The notes: generated by a model not told the origin, from the sequence alone. Numbered from the stretch's first letter, positions 15,097-23,125 are shown. The stretch is DNA of 29,764 nucleotides from an uncultured Prevotellaceae bacterium (GCA_937916085.1 CALGGO010000021.1:1-29764), one strand, 5' to 3'. Made by a program: numbers and translations.

Positions 15097-15844
15097 GGCG
15101 TTTTTGGAAGATGAATCGTGAGCGGACGCGAGTGATGCCGTCGGCGTTGATGTCGAGGCGCACGTCGCAGGGGTCGCTGTCGTTGATAATGATTTCGGCT
15201 GTGCTGTCGTAGTATGCCTCTTTGACGAACGCCAGTTCCAAGCGCTTGACCATATTGCTGGCATGATGCTGCATGGGGAACTGGTTGACGAGGTGCTCGA
15301 TGTAGCGCACGGTATTGACGTGACCGTTGAAGTCGATGTCGGAATAACGGAAGCGATAGGTCTCGGTTCTCGTTGGCTCAAAGGGTCTTAGTCGGCTTTG
15401 CGGCTCGATGGGGCAGGGGTGCTGCGAGACGTTCTTGCTGATGTAGCTGAGTTTGGAGATGTCCACGCTCTCGCGTGTTGATAGGTTGATGACGACCCAG
15501 ATAGTCCTCACATAGCCAATAGCGTTGCCCTGCTGGTCGGCGATTTCCATGTTGCGCTGCGAGAAGTGGCGGTTGTAGTCCTCCACCCAAGTGGTTAGGG
15601 AGTACCATTCATCTACATGCGGATAGCGCTTCATCTCGATGGTGACTCGCGAGAGCACCCATCCCTGGTTGTCCTCGATGAGACGGGCATATCCCACTCC
15701 CCAGGTGTTGGCATGGTTGGTGGCTACTTCTATTATCCTGTTCATGAGCAATGTGACAGGCATCTCGGCCTGCGGGTTACATTCTCCTGCCGAGAGGTAG
15801 AACGACTGCTTGTATTCTTTCAAGTTTGGGTTGCTTTCTATCAT
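15089..15844 (-). CDS. Acyl-ACP thioesterase (FatA/FatB-like)
   Basis: This 251-residue double hotdog protein hydrolyses fatty acyl-ACP to free fatty acid, ending fatty acid synthesis. The first hotdog carries NHANTWGVG, GWVLSRVTIEM (61-71) and FSQRNMEI (94-101). The second carries the catalytic region SDIDFNGHVNTVRYIEHL, with Asp171, Asn173, His175 and Asn177 in the plant/bacterial acyl-ACP thioesterase arrangement. Length is normal for the bacterial family. Its ATG overlaps the stop of the upstream hydrolase gene by 4 nt (15841-15844), so translation is probably coupled. The stop codon lies in a dispersed repeat shared with the end of yigZ. Confidence 0.9.
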   Translation of the reverse strand: MIESNPNLKEYKQSFYLSAGECNPQAEMPVTLLMNRIIEVATNHANTWGVGYARLIEDNQGWVLSRVTIEMKRYPHVDEWYSLTTWVEDYNRHFSQRNMEIADQQGNAIGYVRTIWVVINLSTRESVDISKLSYISKNVSQHPCPIEPQSRLRPFEPTRTETYRFRYSDIDFNGHVNTVRYIEHLVNQFPMQHHASNMVKRLELAFVKEAYYDSTAEIIINDSDPCDVRLDINADGITRVRSRFIFQKRQK

Positions 15845-16815
15845 TTTATTCCACAGTGTTTTTTGAGTTCTTTAGTTGTGCTATGTTTCTTGCCGTTGAG
15901 GTCGTAGATGTATTGATTAGTGTGCTTGGGTGGCATTTTCTTTACATTATCAAATTTCTCAGGATTGGTGATGCGAGTAAATACCACCCGTTGAATCTTG
16001 GTCTTGTCGCAGCGGCCTATGCCGTAGCCCATCTCGGCGGGGTTCTCGCCGGGACCGTTGCTGCTCCAGTAGGTGACGAATCCCTCGCTGTCGATTCCCA
16101 AGAAGATGACGCTGTGCCCGTGCTCCTGCAGGTCGCCTTTAACGCCGTTGTCGCCAATGATGGCTCCGCTGTCGTCGTCGCGGTTCCAGAAAATCTTCAT
16201 GAAATCGCCGGGCTTAGCCTGTTGCCAAATGGGGAGTGCTCGCCACTCGTCGTCGCTGAGGTAGCGCTCGTTGGGCTCTTCTTTGCAGGCGTTGGTTTTT
16301 GCGCCGCGGTAGGCGGTGAAGTTGTAGCCCGCTTTGAGTTCGTGGATGGTGACCGCCACTGCGGGACCGTTGCCGTTCATGCGTCCCCAGAACCCCTCGC
16401 CATCGCTCTGGTAGTAGCCTTGCGGGTTCATGTTATCGACGATTCCCACAAAGGGCTTCATCGCCAGCCACGCCTCTCGCGATATTTTTTGGTCTTTGTC
16501 CCATAGCAACAGGGCTTTGACAAGTGCTAGATAGGTGGCGCTGGAGCAAAACGAGGGCTGCGCCAGTTGCAGGTCAATCACTGGCCGGGGGTCGGCTAAT
16601 ACCATTTTGTAGGCCTGATGCAGCCCTTTCCACGCTGTCTTCTTGAAAGTGTCATTAGGCTTAGCGCCAGTGTAGTAGCCGCCATTTTGCGGGAACGAGT
16701 CAACGGCGGCGAGCACGCACTGCTGCCACTGCTCATTGACCTTGTTGTCGTCGCCGGCGATAGCAATAGGTGCTATTGCAAGGGAAACTATGATAGAAAC
16801 TAAAATCTGTCTCAT
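15841..16815 (-). CDS. Secreted NlpC/P60-like (papain-fold) hydrolase, putative
   Basis: The 324-residue product starts with a signal peptide (MRQILVSIIVSLAIAPIAIA). The order Cys90 in SFCSSATY, then AKPGDFMKIFW (200-210), then the His region EHGHSVIFLG (231-240) and YWSSNGP copies the NlpC/P60 and CHAP layout: a nucleophilic Cys at a helix start, a GD-[LF] strand, and a His at the start of the next strand followed by I-x-LG. Those families cut peptidoglycan stem peptides or related amide bonds in the periplasm. Family assignment is by motif order only; sequence outside the motifs is unfamiliar. The gene is transcribed with and overlaps the acyl-ACP thioesterase. Promoter TTG-18-TAATTTTG lies at 16841-16869. 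Confidence 0.6.
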   Translation of the reverse strand: MRQILVSIIVSLAIAPIAIAGDDNKVNEQWQQCVLAAVDSFPQNGGYYTGAKPNDTFKKTAWKGLHQAYKMVLADPRPVIDLQLAQPSFCSSATYLALVKALLLWDKDQKISREAWLAMKPFVGIVDNMNPQGYYQSDGEGFWGRMNGNGPAVAVTIHELKAGYNFTAYRGAKTNACKEEPNERYLSDDEWRALPIWQQAKPGDFMKIFWNRDDDSGAIIGDNGVKGDLQEHGHSVIFLGIDSEGFVTYWSSNGPGENPAEMGYGIGRCDKTKIQRVVFTRITNPEKFDNVKKMPPKHTNQYIYDLNGKKHSTTKELKKHCGIK

Positions 16816-16840
16816 TGTGGTTATTTTTGTTTTTGCGCCG

Positions 16841-16869
16841 CAAAATTACTCAAAAGATTCTAATTCCAA
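16841..16869 (-). promoter_or_regulatory. Promoter of the hydrolase-thioesterase operon
   Basis: Minus-strand TTG (16867-16869) and TAATTTTG (16841-16848) are 18 bp apart. The leader is about 20 nt. Confidence 0.55.
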
Positions 16870-16934
16870 TTCTTAATAATGTTTTATTTTTATAAATAAT
16901 ATATTTATTGTAATTTAGTGTTGAGAAAAAGTAG

Positions 16935-16942
16935 TACCTTTG
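16935..16942 (+). promoter_or_regulatory. Promoter -7 box of the phosphatase-lptF-ribBA operon
   Basis: TACCTTTG is an exact TAnnTTTG match, giving a leader of about 90 nt that contains a 14-bp palindrome and a heptamer array. Confidence 0.6.
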
Positions 16943-16952
16943 TGGTCGTTTT

Positions 16953-16966
16953 TTGCGCATGCGCAA
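16953..16966. promoter_or_regulatory. 14-bp perfect palindrome in the operon leader
   Basis: TTGCGCATGCGCAA is fully self-complementary and lies just after the expected transcription start. A dimeric repressor site is possible; no regulator is known. Confidence 0.4.
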
Positions 16967-17004
16967 TGCAGAATGCACAATTAACTTAGCACACAGAGCA
17001 CTTT

Positions 17005-17032
17005 ACACTTAACACTTAACACTTAACACTTA
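17005..17032. repeat. Perfect heptamer array ACACTTA, four units
   Basis: Four identical copies of ACACTTA end 5 bp before the ATG at 17038, in the ribosome-binding region. Confidence 0.9.
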
Positions 17033-17037
17033 TACTC

Positions 17038-17790
17038 ATGTTCAATATATTCAAAAAGAAGTCTAAAGAAGACGCAAAGTTGTTCTACCACACCGATATG
17101 CACTGCCACATCCTGCCTGGTGTGGATCACGGCTCACAAGATATCGGCGAGTCGCTTGAGATGCTCAAAGCCGAGCTCGACATGGGCATCACTCATGTGA
17201 TATGCACCTCACATGTCACCGCCGAGACCTTTGAGAATACTCCCGAGTCGTTGAATGCCGCCTTTGATGTGCTTAAGGCAGCAGTGAAAGAAGAGGGTCT
17301 GCCAGTAGAACTTTACCTCTCGGCAGAGTACCGCATCGACGAGTATTGGACCAAAGAATATGAGGCTGGTCACGTGCTTCCCATGCCTGGCAACCGCATC
17401 CTCCTTGAGAATTCCTTTGCCCAAGAGCTGATAGGCATCGACGACCTGCTGTTTAATCTACAGATAGAAGGCTATTTCCCCATTCTCGCTCATCCCGAGC
17501 GTTACCGTTACTACTACCCGAGGAAAGAGCGCTACAAGTCGCTTCATAGCGCTAGTGTGAAATTCCAGGTGAACATCCTGTCGCTCGCCGGCTATTTTGG
17601 GAAAGGTGCGCGAGAGATTTCCCTATGGCTAATGGAGAACAACCTGTGCGACATGCTCGGCAGTGACATGCACAACATGGAGCATGCCGAGATCATCAAG
17701 GACTATATCGCAAGCAAGGAGTGGCGCAAGCTGTGCGAGAAACACGACTTGCCTAATCGCATTATCAATGACCGCGAGTTTGGCATCTAA
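17038..17790 (+). CDS. PHP-type protein-tyrosine phosphatase (CpsB/YwqE-like)
   Basis: This 250-residue cytoplasmic protein has the PHP metal-dependent phosphatase fold used by CpsB/YwqE enzymes, which dephosphorylate BY-kinases controlling exopolysaccharide export. Motifs: TDMHCHILPGVDHGS (19-33), TSHV (H59), SAEYRID (E97), ILAHPERY (H152) and GSDMHN (D210, H212). These correspond to the metal ligands of a three-metal site. Compared with the usual forms, the DDG after LPG is DHG, TPH is TSH and SDAHN is SDMHN. No BY-kinase, Wza or glycosyltransferase is nearby; instead it heads an operon with an LPS-export permease, which suggests cell-surface polysaccharide control. A heptamer array sits at the ribosome-binding position. 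Confidence 0.88.
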   Translation: MFNIFKKKSKEDAKLFYHTDMHCHILPGVDHGSQDIGESLEMLKAELDMGITHVICTSHVTAETFENTPESLNAAFDVLKAAVKEEGLPVELYLSAEYRIDEYWTKEYEAGHVLPMPGNRILLENSFAQELIGIDDLLFNLQIEGYFPILAHPERYRYYYPRKERYKSLHSASVKFQVNILSLAGYFGKGAREISLWLMENNLCDMLGSDMHNMEHAEIIKDYIASKEWRKLCEKHDLPNRIINDREFGI

Positions 17791-17817
17791 CCACGCCTCA
17801 GTCGTTAATATCGCTGT

Positions 17818-19788
17818 ATGGAATCGCTTAAGATAAAAAGGCTCTACTGGTTCATGTTAAAGACATTCTTGCCTTTATTCATGATGACCTTCTGCATATG
17901 TCTTTTTATCGTCATAATGCAGTTCCTGTGGAAATACATCGACGAGCTGGTGGGCAAAGGCCTGGGTGTGGACGTGATAGCCGAGCTCTTCTTCTATGCT
18001 GCCGTGTCGATGGTGCCGCTGGCGTTGCCACTGTCGATATTGCTGGCGTCGCTGATGACCTTTGGCAACCTGGGCGAGCATTTCGAGCTCACGGCGATGA
18101 AGTCGAGCGGCATCTCGCTGCTCAAGGTAATGAAGCCGCTCACGGTGTTTATCGCCATGGTGAGCGTGGGAGCTTTCTTCTTCCAGAACGACGTGCTGCC
18201 GCAGTCGCAGGTGAAGATGTGGACACTGCTCTTCTCGATGCGCCAGAAATCGCCAACGCTCGACATCCCCGAAGGCGCTATATATAGCCAGATTCCGGGC
18301 TATAACCTCTATGTTAAGCAGAAGAACCCCGAGACCAACATGCTCTATGGCATCCTCATCTATGACGTCTCGACCACCTCGACTTATCCTCGCATCGTGG
18401 TTGCCGACTCGGGCAGGCTGAGCATGGATCCCAGCAAGACCCACCTTGTGCTGTCGCTAGATCACGGAAACTGGTATGAGGACCTGTCGCCCGACGCCAC
18501 GATGAGCAGCGAGCTAGGAAGCGACATGTACCGCCGCGAGGCTTTCAAGAAAAAAGAAATTATCATCCCCTACGATGACAACTTCAACCGCATGGACGAC
18601 GAGACCATGCGACAGCAATATATTGGCAAGAACATCACCGAGCTAAGGCAAACTATCGACTCGGTGACAGTGCGTGTCGATTCGGTGGGCGATGAGGTGA
18701 GCCGCGAGCTCAGGTTGATGCCCTCGTTGGGAGTGCCTTCGTGCCGTGTTGATAGAGACAACGACGCGTTCACACCCATTCTTGTTGAGCCTGTTCAGAT
18801 GACTCGTGAGATAAATTTCGATTCGCTAATGGCTGCCCAATCGTCCTATATCCAGCAGTCAGTGGCCACTCAAGCCATCTCAAAACTGAAGATGAGCAAG
18901 CAGAACTATGAGTTCAAGAACTACATGACAGAGGATGACCGATTCATTATCAGGCGTCATGAGATAGAGCTACAGAAGAAGTTTACACTCTCGCTGGCAT
19001 GCCTTATCTTCTTTTTCATCGGCGCTCCGCTGGGAGCGATAATTCGCAAGGGCGGCCTGGGAACTCCAATCGTTATCTCGGTGATACTTTTTATCATCTA
19101 TTACATCATCGACAACATGGGCTACAAGCTTGCGCGAGAAGGGCGCTGGCAGGTGTGGCAGGGCATCTGGCTCAGTTCGGCTGTGCTGTTGCCACTGGGT
19201 ATCTTCTTGACACACAAGGCGGTGAACGACTCTGCCGTGTTCAATCCCGACGCTTACCGCAACTTCTTCCGCCGACTGCTCGGACTCCACCAAACTCGCC
19301 ATCTTGCCCTCAAGGAAGTTATTATCGAGGAAATGGAAACTGGCGTTGCCCTCAGCCGTGTGTCGGCACTCAAGCAGCAGTGCGAGCAGTTCTTGGACCG
19401 TTACAAGGGTCGCCAGGGCTATCTCGCTTATTTCCAGGAAGGCTACGACAAGCCGCAGCTTGATGCACTGTCGGATGAGGTGGAATCGGTTGTTGACTAC
19501 CTCTCCAACGCTCGCGACCAGCTACTGCTCAACAAGGCGATGGACTTCCCCATCCTGCGAAAGATGCTCAGCTACCATATCACCAATTACAAGCACTTGG
19601 GCACCGCACTGGCAGTGCTGTTCCCGATAGGTGTGCCTCTGTATTTGGTGGGTACCTGGCATCAGTCCAACCTCAAGAAAGAGGTGGCAACGGCAGCAAA
19701 AGTCTGCGACGAGATAACCCAAATATTGAACTCCCATCATGAAGTTGAGGACATGAGTGATGATAATCAACCGATAACCGAAAACTGA
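17818..19788 (+). CDS. LptF/LptG (YjgP/YjgQ) family LPS transport permease
   Basis: This 656-residue inner-membrane subunit belongs to the LptB2FG exporter that moves lipopolysaccharide to the LptC-A-D bridge. It has N-terminal helices at about 11-37, 55-80 and 105-125 with the coupling region FGNLGEHFELTAMKSSGISLLKVMKPL (about 82-108), a large periplasmic beta-jellyroll (about 130-380), then helices at about 390-410, 418-436 and 445-465. Beyond this is a long soluble C-terminal extension with one more helix near 595-615, typical of the long Bacteroidota form rather than the ~360-residue proteobacterial one. It follows the phosphatase by 27 nt and precedes ribBA by 12 nt. The last residues (NQPITEN) are encoded by a heptamer array. 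Confidence 0.9.
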   Translation: MESLKIKRLYWFMLKTFLPLFMMTFCICLFIVIMQFLWKYIDELVGKGLGVDVIAELFFYAAVSMVPLALPLSILLASLMTFGNLGEHFELTAMKSSGISLLKVMKPLTVFIAMVSVGAFFFQNDVLPQSQVKMWTLLFSMRQKSPTLDIPEGAIYSQIPGYNLYVKQKNPETNMLYGILIYDVSTTSTYPRIVVADSGRLSMDPSKTHLVLSLDHGNWYEDLSPDATMSSELGSDMYRREAFKKKEIIIPYDDNFNRMDDETMRQQYIGKNITELRQTIDSVTVRVDSVGDEVSRELRLMPSLGVPSCRVDRDNDAFTPILVEPVQMTREINFDSLMAAQSSYIQQSVATQAISKLKMSKQNYEFKNYMTEDDRFIIRRHEIELQKKFTLSLACLIFFFIGAPLGAIIRKGGLGTPIVISVILFIIYYIIDNMGYKLAREGRWQVWQGIWLSSAVLLPLGIFLTHKAVNDSAVFNPDAYRNFFRRLLGLHQTRHLALKEVIIEEMETGVALSRVSALKQQCEQFLDRYKGRQGYLAYFQEGYDKPQLDALSDEVESVVDYLSNARDQLLLNKAMDFPILRKMLSYHITNYKHLGTALAVLFPIGVPLYLVGTWHQSNLKKEVATAAKVCDEITQILNSHHEVEDMSDDNQPITEN

Positions 19789-19797
19789 TAACCAATT
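19762..19797. repeat. Heptamer array across the lptF/G stop codon
   Basis: Units in 7-bp register are GATAATC, AACCGAT, AACCGAA, AACTGAT, AACCAAT. The stop codon at 19786-19788 lies inside, and the array reaches to 3 bp before the ribBA ATG. Confidence 0.7.
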
Positions 19798-19800
19798 AAT

Positions 19801-21024
19801 ATGACTACTGAAAACCAAGAGTTTAAACTAAACACTATAGATGAGGCTATTGAGCAGTTCCGCAAGGGCGAGTTTGTGATAGTAGTCGATGACGAGGACC
19901 GTGAGAATGAGGGCGACTTCATTATCGCTGCCGAGTGCATCACCGAGGAAAAGGTGAACTTCATGATGAGTGAGGGAAGGGGAGTGCTGTGCGCCCCAGT
20001 CACCAATGAGCGATGCAAGCAGCTGGGGCTCACTATGCAAGTCGATGACAACACCTCGATGCTCGGCACGCCGTTCACCGTCACCGTCGATAAGCTCGAC
20101 GGCTGCACCACAGGTGTGTCGATGCACGACCGAGCCGAGACCATACGCCACCTTGCCAACCCCGATGCCAAGCCTCAAGACTTTGGCCGTCCAGGGCACA
20201 TCAACCCACTGCGGGCACAGGACAAAGGCGTGCTAAAGCGCGCTGGCCACACCGAGGCAGCCATCGACCTCACCCGCCTCGCCGGGATGCAGCCCGCCGC
20301 CGCCCTCATTGAGATTATCAACCCCGACGGCACAATGGCTCGCCTGCCGCAGTTGATGGAGGTGGCACACAAGTACAAGATGCCCATTATCTCTATTAAA
20401 GATCTTATAGCCTACCGCCTTCGCACCGAGAAGATTGTGGAGGTGGGAGAGACTGTGGACATGCCCACCCAATATGGCAACTTCAGGCTCATTCCTTTCA
20501 AGCAGCTCAACAATGGCGTGGAACATATAGCACTCATTAAAGGCGAGTGGAAAGAGGACGAACCGCTGCTGGTGCGAGTACACTCCTCGTGCGCCACAGG
20601 CGACATATTCGGCTCCATGCGCTGCGAGTGCGGTGAGCAGCTCCACAAGGCGATGCAGATGATTGAAGAAGAAGGCAAAGGCGTGATTGTGTATATGAGC
20701 CAAGAGGGCAGGGGCATCGGGCTGATGAACAAGATAAAGGCCTACAAACTCCAGCAGGAAGGCTACGACACTGTGGATGCCAACACGCACCTCGGTTTCA
20801 AGCCCGATGAGCGTAACTATGGCGTGGGAGCCAATATCCTGCGCATTCTCGGCGTGAAAAAGATGCGCTTGATGACCAATAACCCCAAAAAACGCGTAGG
20901 GCTTGAAAGCTATGGACTAGAAGTGGTAGAAAACATCCCCATCGAAGTCCTGCCAAATAAATACAACCGTTTCTACATGCAAACCAAAAAGACCCGCATG
21001 GGTCACGACCTGCATAACGTGTAG
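19801..21024 (+). CDS. ribBA: Bifunctional DHBP synthase / GTP cyclohydrolase II
   Basis: The 407 residues give both entry reactions of riboflavin synthesis. The N-terminal RibB domain (1-205) makes 3,4-dihydroxy-2-butanone 4-phosphate from ribulose 5-phosphate and shows the metal loop DDEDRENEGDF (31-40), MHDRAETI and GHTEAAIDL (149-157). The C-terminal RibA domain (210-407) opens GTP and shows the zinc cysteines C264, C275 and C277 in HSSCATGDIFGSMRCECG, plus QEGRGIGLMNKI (301-312). Both active sites look intact. It is the last gene of the phosphatase-lptF-ribBA unit. There is no FMN riboswitch directly upstream; only 12 nt separate it from the permease. Confidence 0.97.
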   Translation: MTTENQEFKLNTIDEAIEQFRKGEFVIVVDDEDRENEGDFIIAAECITEEKVNFMMSEGRGVLCAPVTNERCKQLGLTMQVDDNTSMLGTPFTVTVDKLDGCTTGVSMHDRAETIRHLANPDAKPQDFGRPGHINPLRAQDKGVLKRAGHTEAAIDLTRLAGMQPAAALIEIINPDGTMARLPQLMEVAHKYKMPIISIKDLIAYRLRTEKIVEVGETVDMPTQYGNFRLIPFKQLNNGVEHIALIKGEWKEDEPLLVRVHSSCATGDIFGSMRCECGEQLHKAMQMIEEEGKGVIVYMSQEGRGIGLMNKIKAYKLQQEGYDTVDANTHLGFKPDERNYGVGANILRILGVKKMRLMTNNPKKRVGLESYGLEVVENIPIEVLPNKYNRFYMQTKKTRMGHDLHNV

Positions 21025-21078
21025 CCATTAGGCCTTCTAGGGCACAATAGGCTCCAACCGATTATGGAATTATTGTAA

Positions 21079-21108
21079 ACTAGGCGACCGCTGCTGCGGC
21101 CGCCTAGT
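21079..21108. terminator. Hairpin between convergent ribBA and htrA, possible terminator
   Basis: An 8-bp perfect stem (ACTAGGCG/CGCCTAGT) contains an inner CCGC-tgct-GCGG stem. No strong T run follows on either strand, so termination is not certain. Confidence 0.45.
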
Positions 21109-21150
21109 AAATTATTATTGTGCGTAATAAAAAAGATTCGGGTTAAAAGA

Positions 21151-22665
21151 TTACTCTTCGGGGTCGGCGAGATCTACTGCTATATATGTTTTCTTGCCGT
21201 TGGTTTTGATGCCGGTGATGAACATCACCTTGTCGCTTTCCTTGTCGCGCATGATAGCATTGTAGATGTCCTCCACCTCGTCTTGGTTGTTGACGCGCAT
21301 GTTGTTGATGTCGGTGACGACAAAACCGTTAGTGATGCCGGCGGCTTTAAACTTGCCGTCTTTGAGTCCAGTGACCTTAACGCCGTTGCTGATGCCCAGC
21401 TCCTCTTTCTCATCGGCGGTGAGTGGCAGGAATGCGCATCCCAGTGAGGTGAAGTCAGAGCTCTTGGTGATGTTAGTGGTGCCTTGATCGTTCTTGAAGG
21501 TGACGGTCGTGGTCTTGGTTTTGTTGTCGCGTATGTACTTGATGGTTGCCTTGTCGCCTGGACGCAGCTTGCTCATCTCCTCGAGCATCTGTGCTCCATT
21601 CTTGATAGTCACGCCGTTAAGGCCCACTATCACGTCGCCTTCCTTTAAGCCGGCTTCTTTAGCCGAACTGCGGTCGTTCACCTTATTTACATAAATGCCC
21701 TCGGTGGTGGCGGTGATGTTCTCCTCTTTTGCCTTGTCGGCATCGAGTTCGGCAAACTGTATTCCCAGCACTGCGCGCTGCACGCTGCCATACTGCTTGA
21801 TGTCGGTGACGATTTTGTTCACTACCGTCGATGGGATGGCAAACGAGTGGCCGGCGTAATTGCCGGTGTTGGAATAAATCATGGTGTTGATGCCAATGAG
21901 TTCGCCGTCAACGTTGACGAGCGCTCCGCCGCTGTTGCCGGGGTTCACGGCGGCATCGTGCTGTATGAACGACTCAATGCCCACGTTGTTGCCCTTGCTC
22001 ACACCGCGTGCCTTAGCGCTGACAATACCTGCTGTCACTGTGGAGTTCAAGCCGAAGGGGTTACCCACTGCGAGCACCCATTCGCCCACTTTCACGTTGT
22101 CGCTGTTGCCAAAGGCGATGGGAGTGAGCTTAGTGGCTGAGATTTTAAGCAAGGCGATGTCGCTGTTGGGGTCGGTGCCTATTACTCGCGCGTTGAACTT
22201 GCGGTTGTCGTTGAGGGTGACCTCAAGTTTCTCGGCTCCGTCAATCACGTGGTTGTTGGTGACGATATATCCGTCTTCGGAGATAATGACTCCTGAGCCC
22301 GAGCCTATGGGTTGAGGCTCAGACTTCTGTTGCTGCTGCTGTTGTTGCTGTTGTTGCTTGCGTTGCTGCCCGCCGAAGCCGGGACCAAAGAAGAAGTCGA
22401 ATGGGTCGATGAAGTCGTTTCCGAAATACTGTTGCTGCTTGCGTGTGGCAAACGACTTGATGCTCACCACCGAGTTGATAGTGCTCTCGGCGGCTTTAGT
22501 GAAGTCGAGGCCATATCGGTTGGTTGCCACTTGGGTGGAAATGGCTTCGTTGTTTTGCGGCGTGATGAAGATGTCGCTCATGGTTTCGTCATTGCTGGCG
22601 AAGGCACTGGTGGCAGCGAGAGCCACTGTTGCTAAAAAAAGTGTGATTTTCTTGTGATTATTCAT
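21151..22665 (-). CDS. htrA: HtrA/DegQ family periplasmic serine protease with polyglutamine loop
   Basis: The gene encodes 504 residues when started at ATG 22665-22663 (MNNHKKITLFLATVALAATSAFA, signal peptide). A longer in-frame start would precede the signal peptide and overlap a promoter-like box, so it is rejected. The trypsin-like domain has the complete triad: His139 (TNNHVIDGA), Asp169 (NSDIALLK) and Ser245 (NPGNSGGALV). Two PDZ domains follow (about 290-385 and 405-500; GLKEGDVIVGLNGV in the first). It degrades or refolds damaged envelope proteins as oligomers. The LA-loop region between FFFGPGFGG and GSGSG holds ten consecutive Gln (104-113) flanked by Lys. Confidence 0.93.
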   Translation of the reverse strand: MNNHKKITLFLATVALAATSAFASNDETMSDIFITPQNNEAISTQVATNRYGLDFTKAAESTINSVVSIKSFATRKQQQYFGNDFIDPFDFFFGPGFGGQQRKQQQQQQQQQQKSEPQPIGSGSGVIISEDGYIVTNNHVIDGAEKLEVTLNDNRKFNARVIGTDPNSDIALLKISATKLTPIAFGNSDNVKVGEWVLAVGNPFGLNSTVTAGIVSAKARGVSKGNNVGIESFIQHDAAVNPGNSGGALVNVDGELIGINTMIYSNTGNYAGHSFAIPSTVVNKIVTDIKQYGSVQRAVLGIQFAELDADKAKEENITATTEGIYVNKVNDRSSAKEAGLKEGDVIVGLNGVTIKNGAQMLEEMSKLRPGDKATIKYIRDNKTKTTTVTFKNDQGTTNITKSSDFTSLGCAFLPLTADEKEELGISNGVKVTGLKDGKFKAAGITNGFVVTDINNMRVNNQDEVEDIYNAIMRDKESDKVMFITGIKTNGKKTYIAVDLADPEE

Positions 22666-22736
22666 AATTGTATTTGTTAAAATTTTATTCTGTTTTAAAT
22701 ATGTAATCGTTAAAATTAACTTTTGAAATTTGAACG

Positions 22737-22766
22737 TAAAAGTACTAGGAAATATTACAACAGCAA
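22737..22766 (-). promoter_or_regulatory. Possible promoter of htrA
   Basis: Minus-strand TTG (22764-22766) and TACTTTTA (22737-22744, one change from TAnnTTTG) are 19 bp apart. Confidence 0.4.
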
Positions 22767-22860
22767 TGCTCAACCCCCACAATTTAAACTAAATTAAGAC
22801 CGCTCGCGCCGCTTTTTTGTTTCTTTAATAAAACGAGCTGAAAAAAGTCGATTTGGATGT

Positions 22861-22945
22861 GAGGGGAGAGAGTGGAGGGGAGAGAGTGGAGAGGGGAGAG
22901 TGGAGAGGTGAGAGTGGAGAGGTGAGATTGGTGATTGGTTAGAGT
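22861..22945. repeat. Purine-rich array, 14-bp (2 x 7) unit
   Basis: GAGTGGAGAGGTGA-type 14-mers start at 22870, 22884, 22898 and 22912, with a decayed fifth. Each 14-mer is two related heptamers (GAGTGGA, GAGGTGA). The plus strand is almost only G, A and T. Confidence 0.75.
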
Positions 22946-22958
22946 GGTGGGGGTGAAA

Positions 22959-22995
22959 GGCGAACGCCGCGCTTGCGGCGCACTACATCAACAAC
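22959..22995 (-). repeat. Palindromic intergenic element, copy C
   Basis: Read on the minus strand it gives GTAGTGCGCCGC, a GC-rich hairpin and GGCGTTCGCC, matching the copies at 26144-26190 (plus) and 27700-27741 (minus). Confidence 0.65.
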
Positions 22996-23014
22996 GCCCA
23001 CGCTTTTTTCTCTT

Positions 23015-23063
23015 AATCCCCGATCCCCGATCTCCGATCCTCGATCCCCGATCTCCGTTCCCC
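23015..23063. repeat. Heptamer array GATCCCC/GATCTCC, seven units
   Basis: The units are AATCCCC, GATCCCC, GATCTCC, GATCCTC, GATCCCC, GATCTCC and GTTCCCC in exact 7-bp register. Confidence 0.85.
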
Positions 23064-23125
23064 CCCTCAAATATAAAAAAGTGATAAAACTTTAGCTTAA
23101 TTCTCGTTTATTGCGCTAAAGTTGC

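Noticed and set aside
19700..19800. FMN riboswitch before ribBA
   Set aside because: Only 12 nt separate ribBA from the preceding gene, and no RFN-like conserved blocks are seen in the operon leader.
22666..22782. 39-residue N-terminal extension of HtrA
   Set aside because: It would precede the signal peptide and overlaps a likely promoter.
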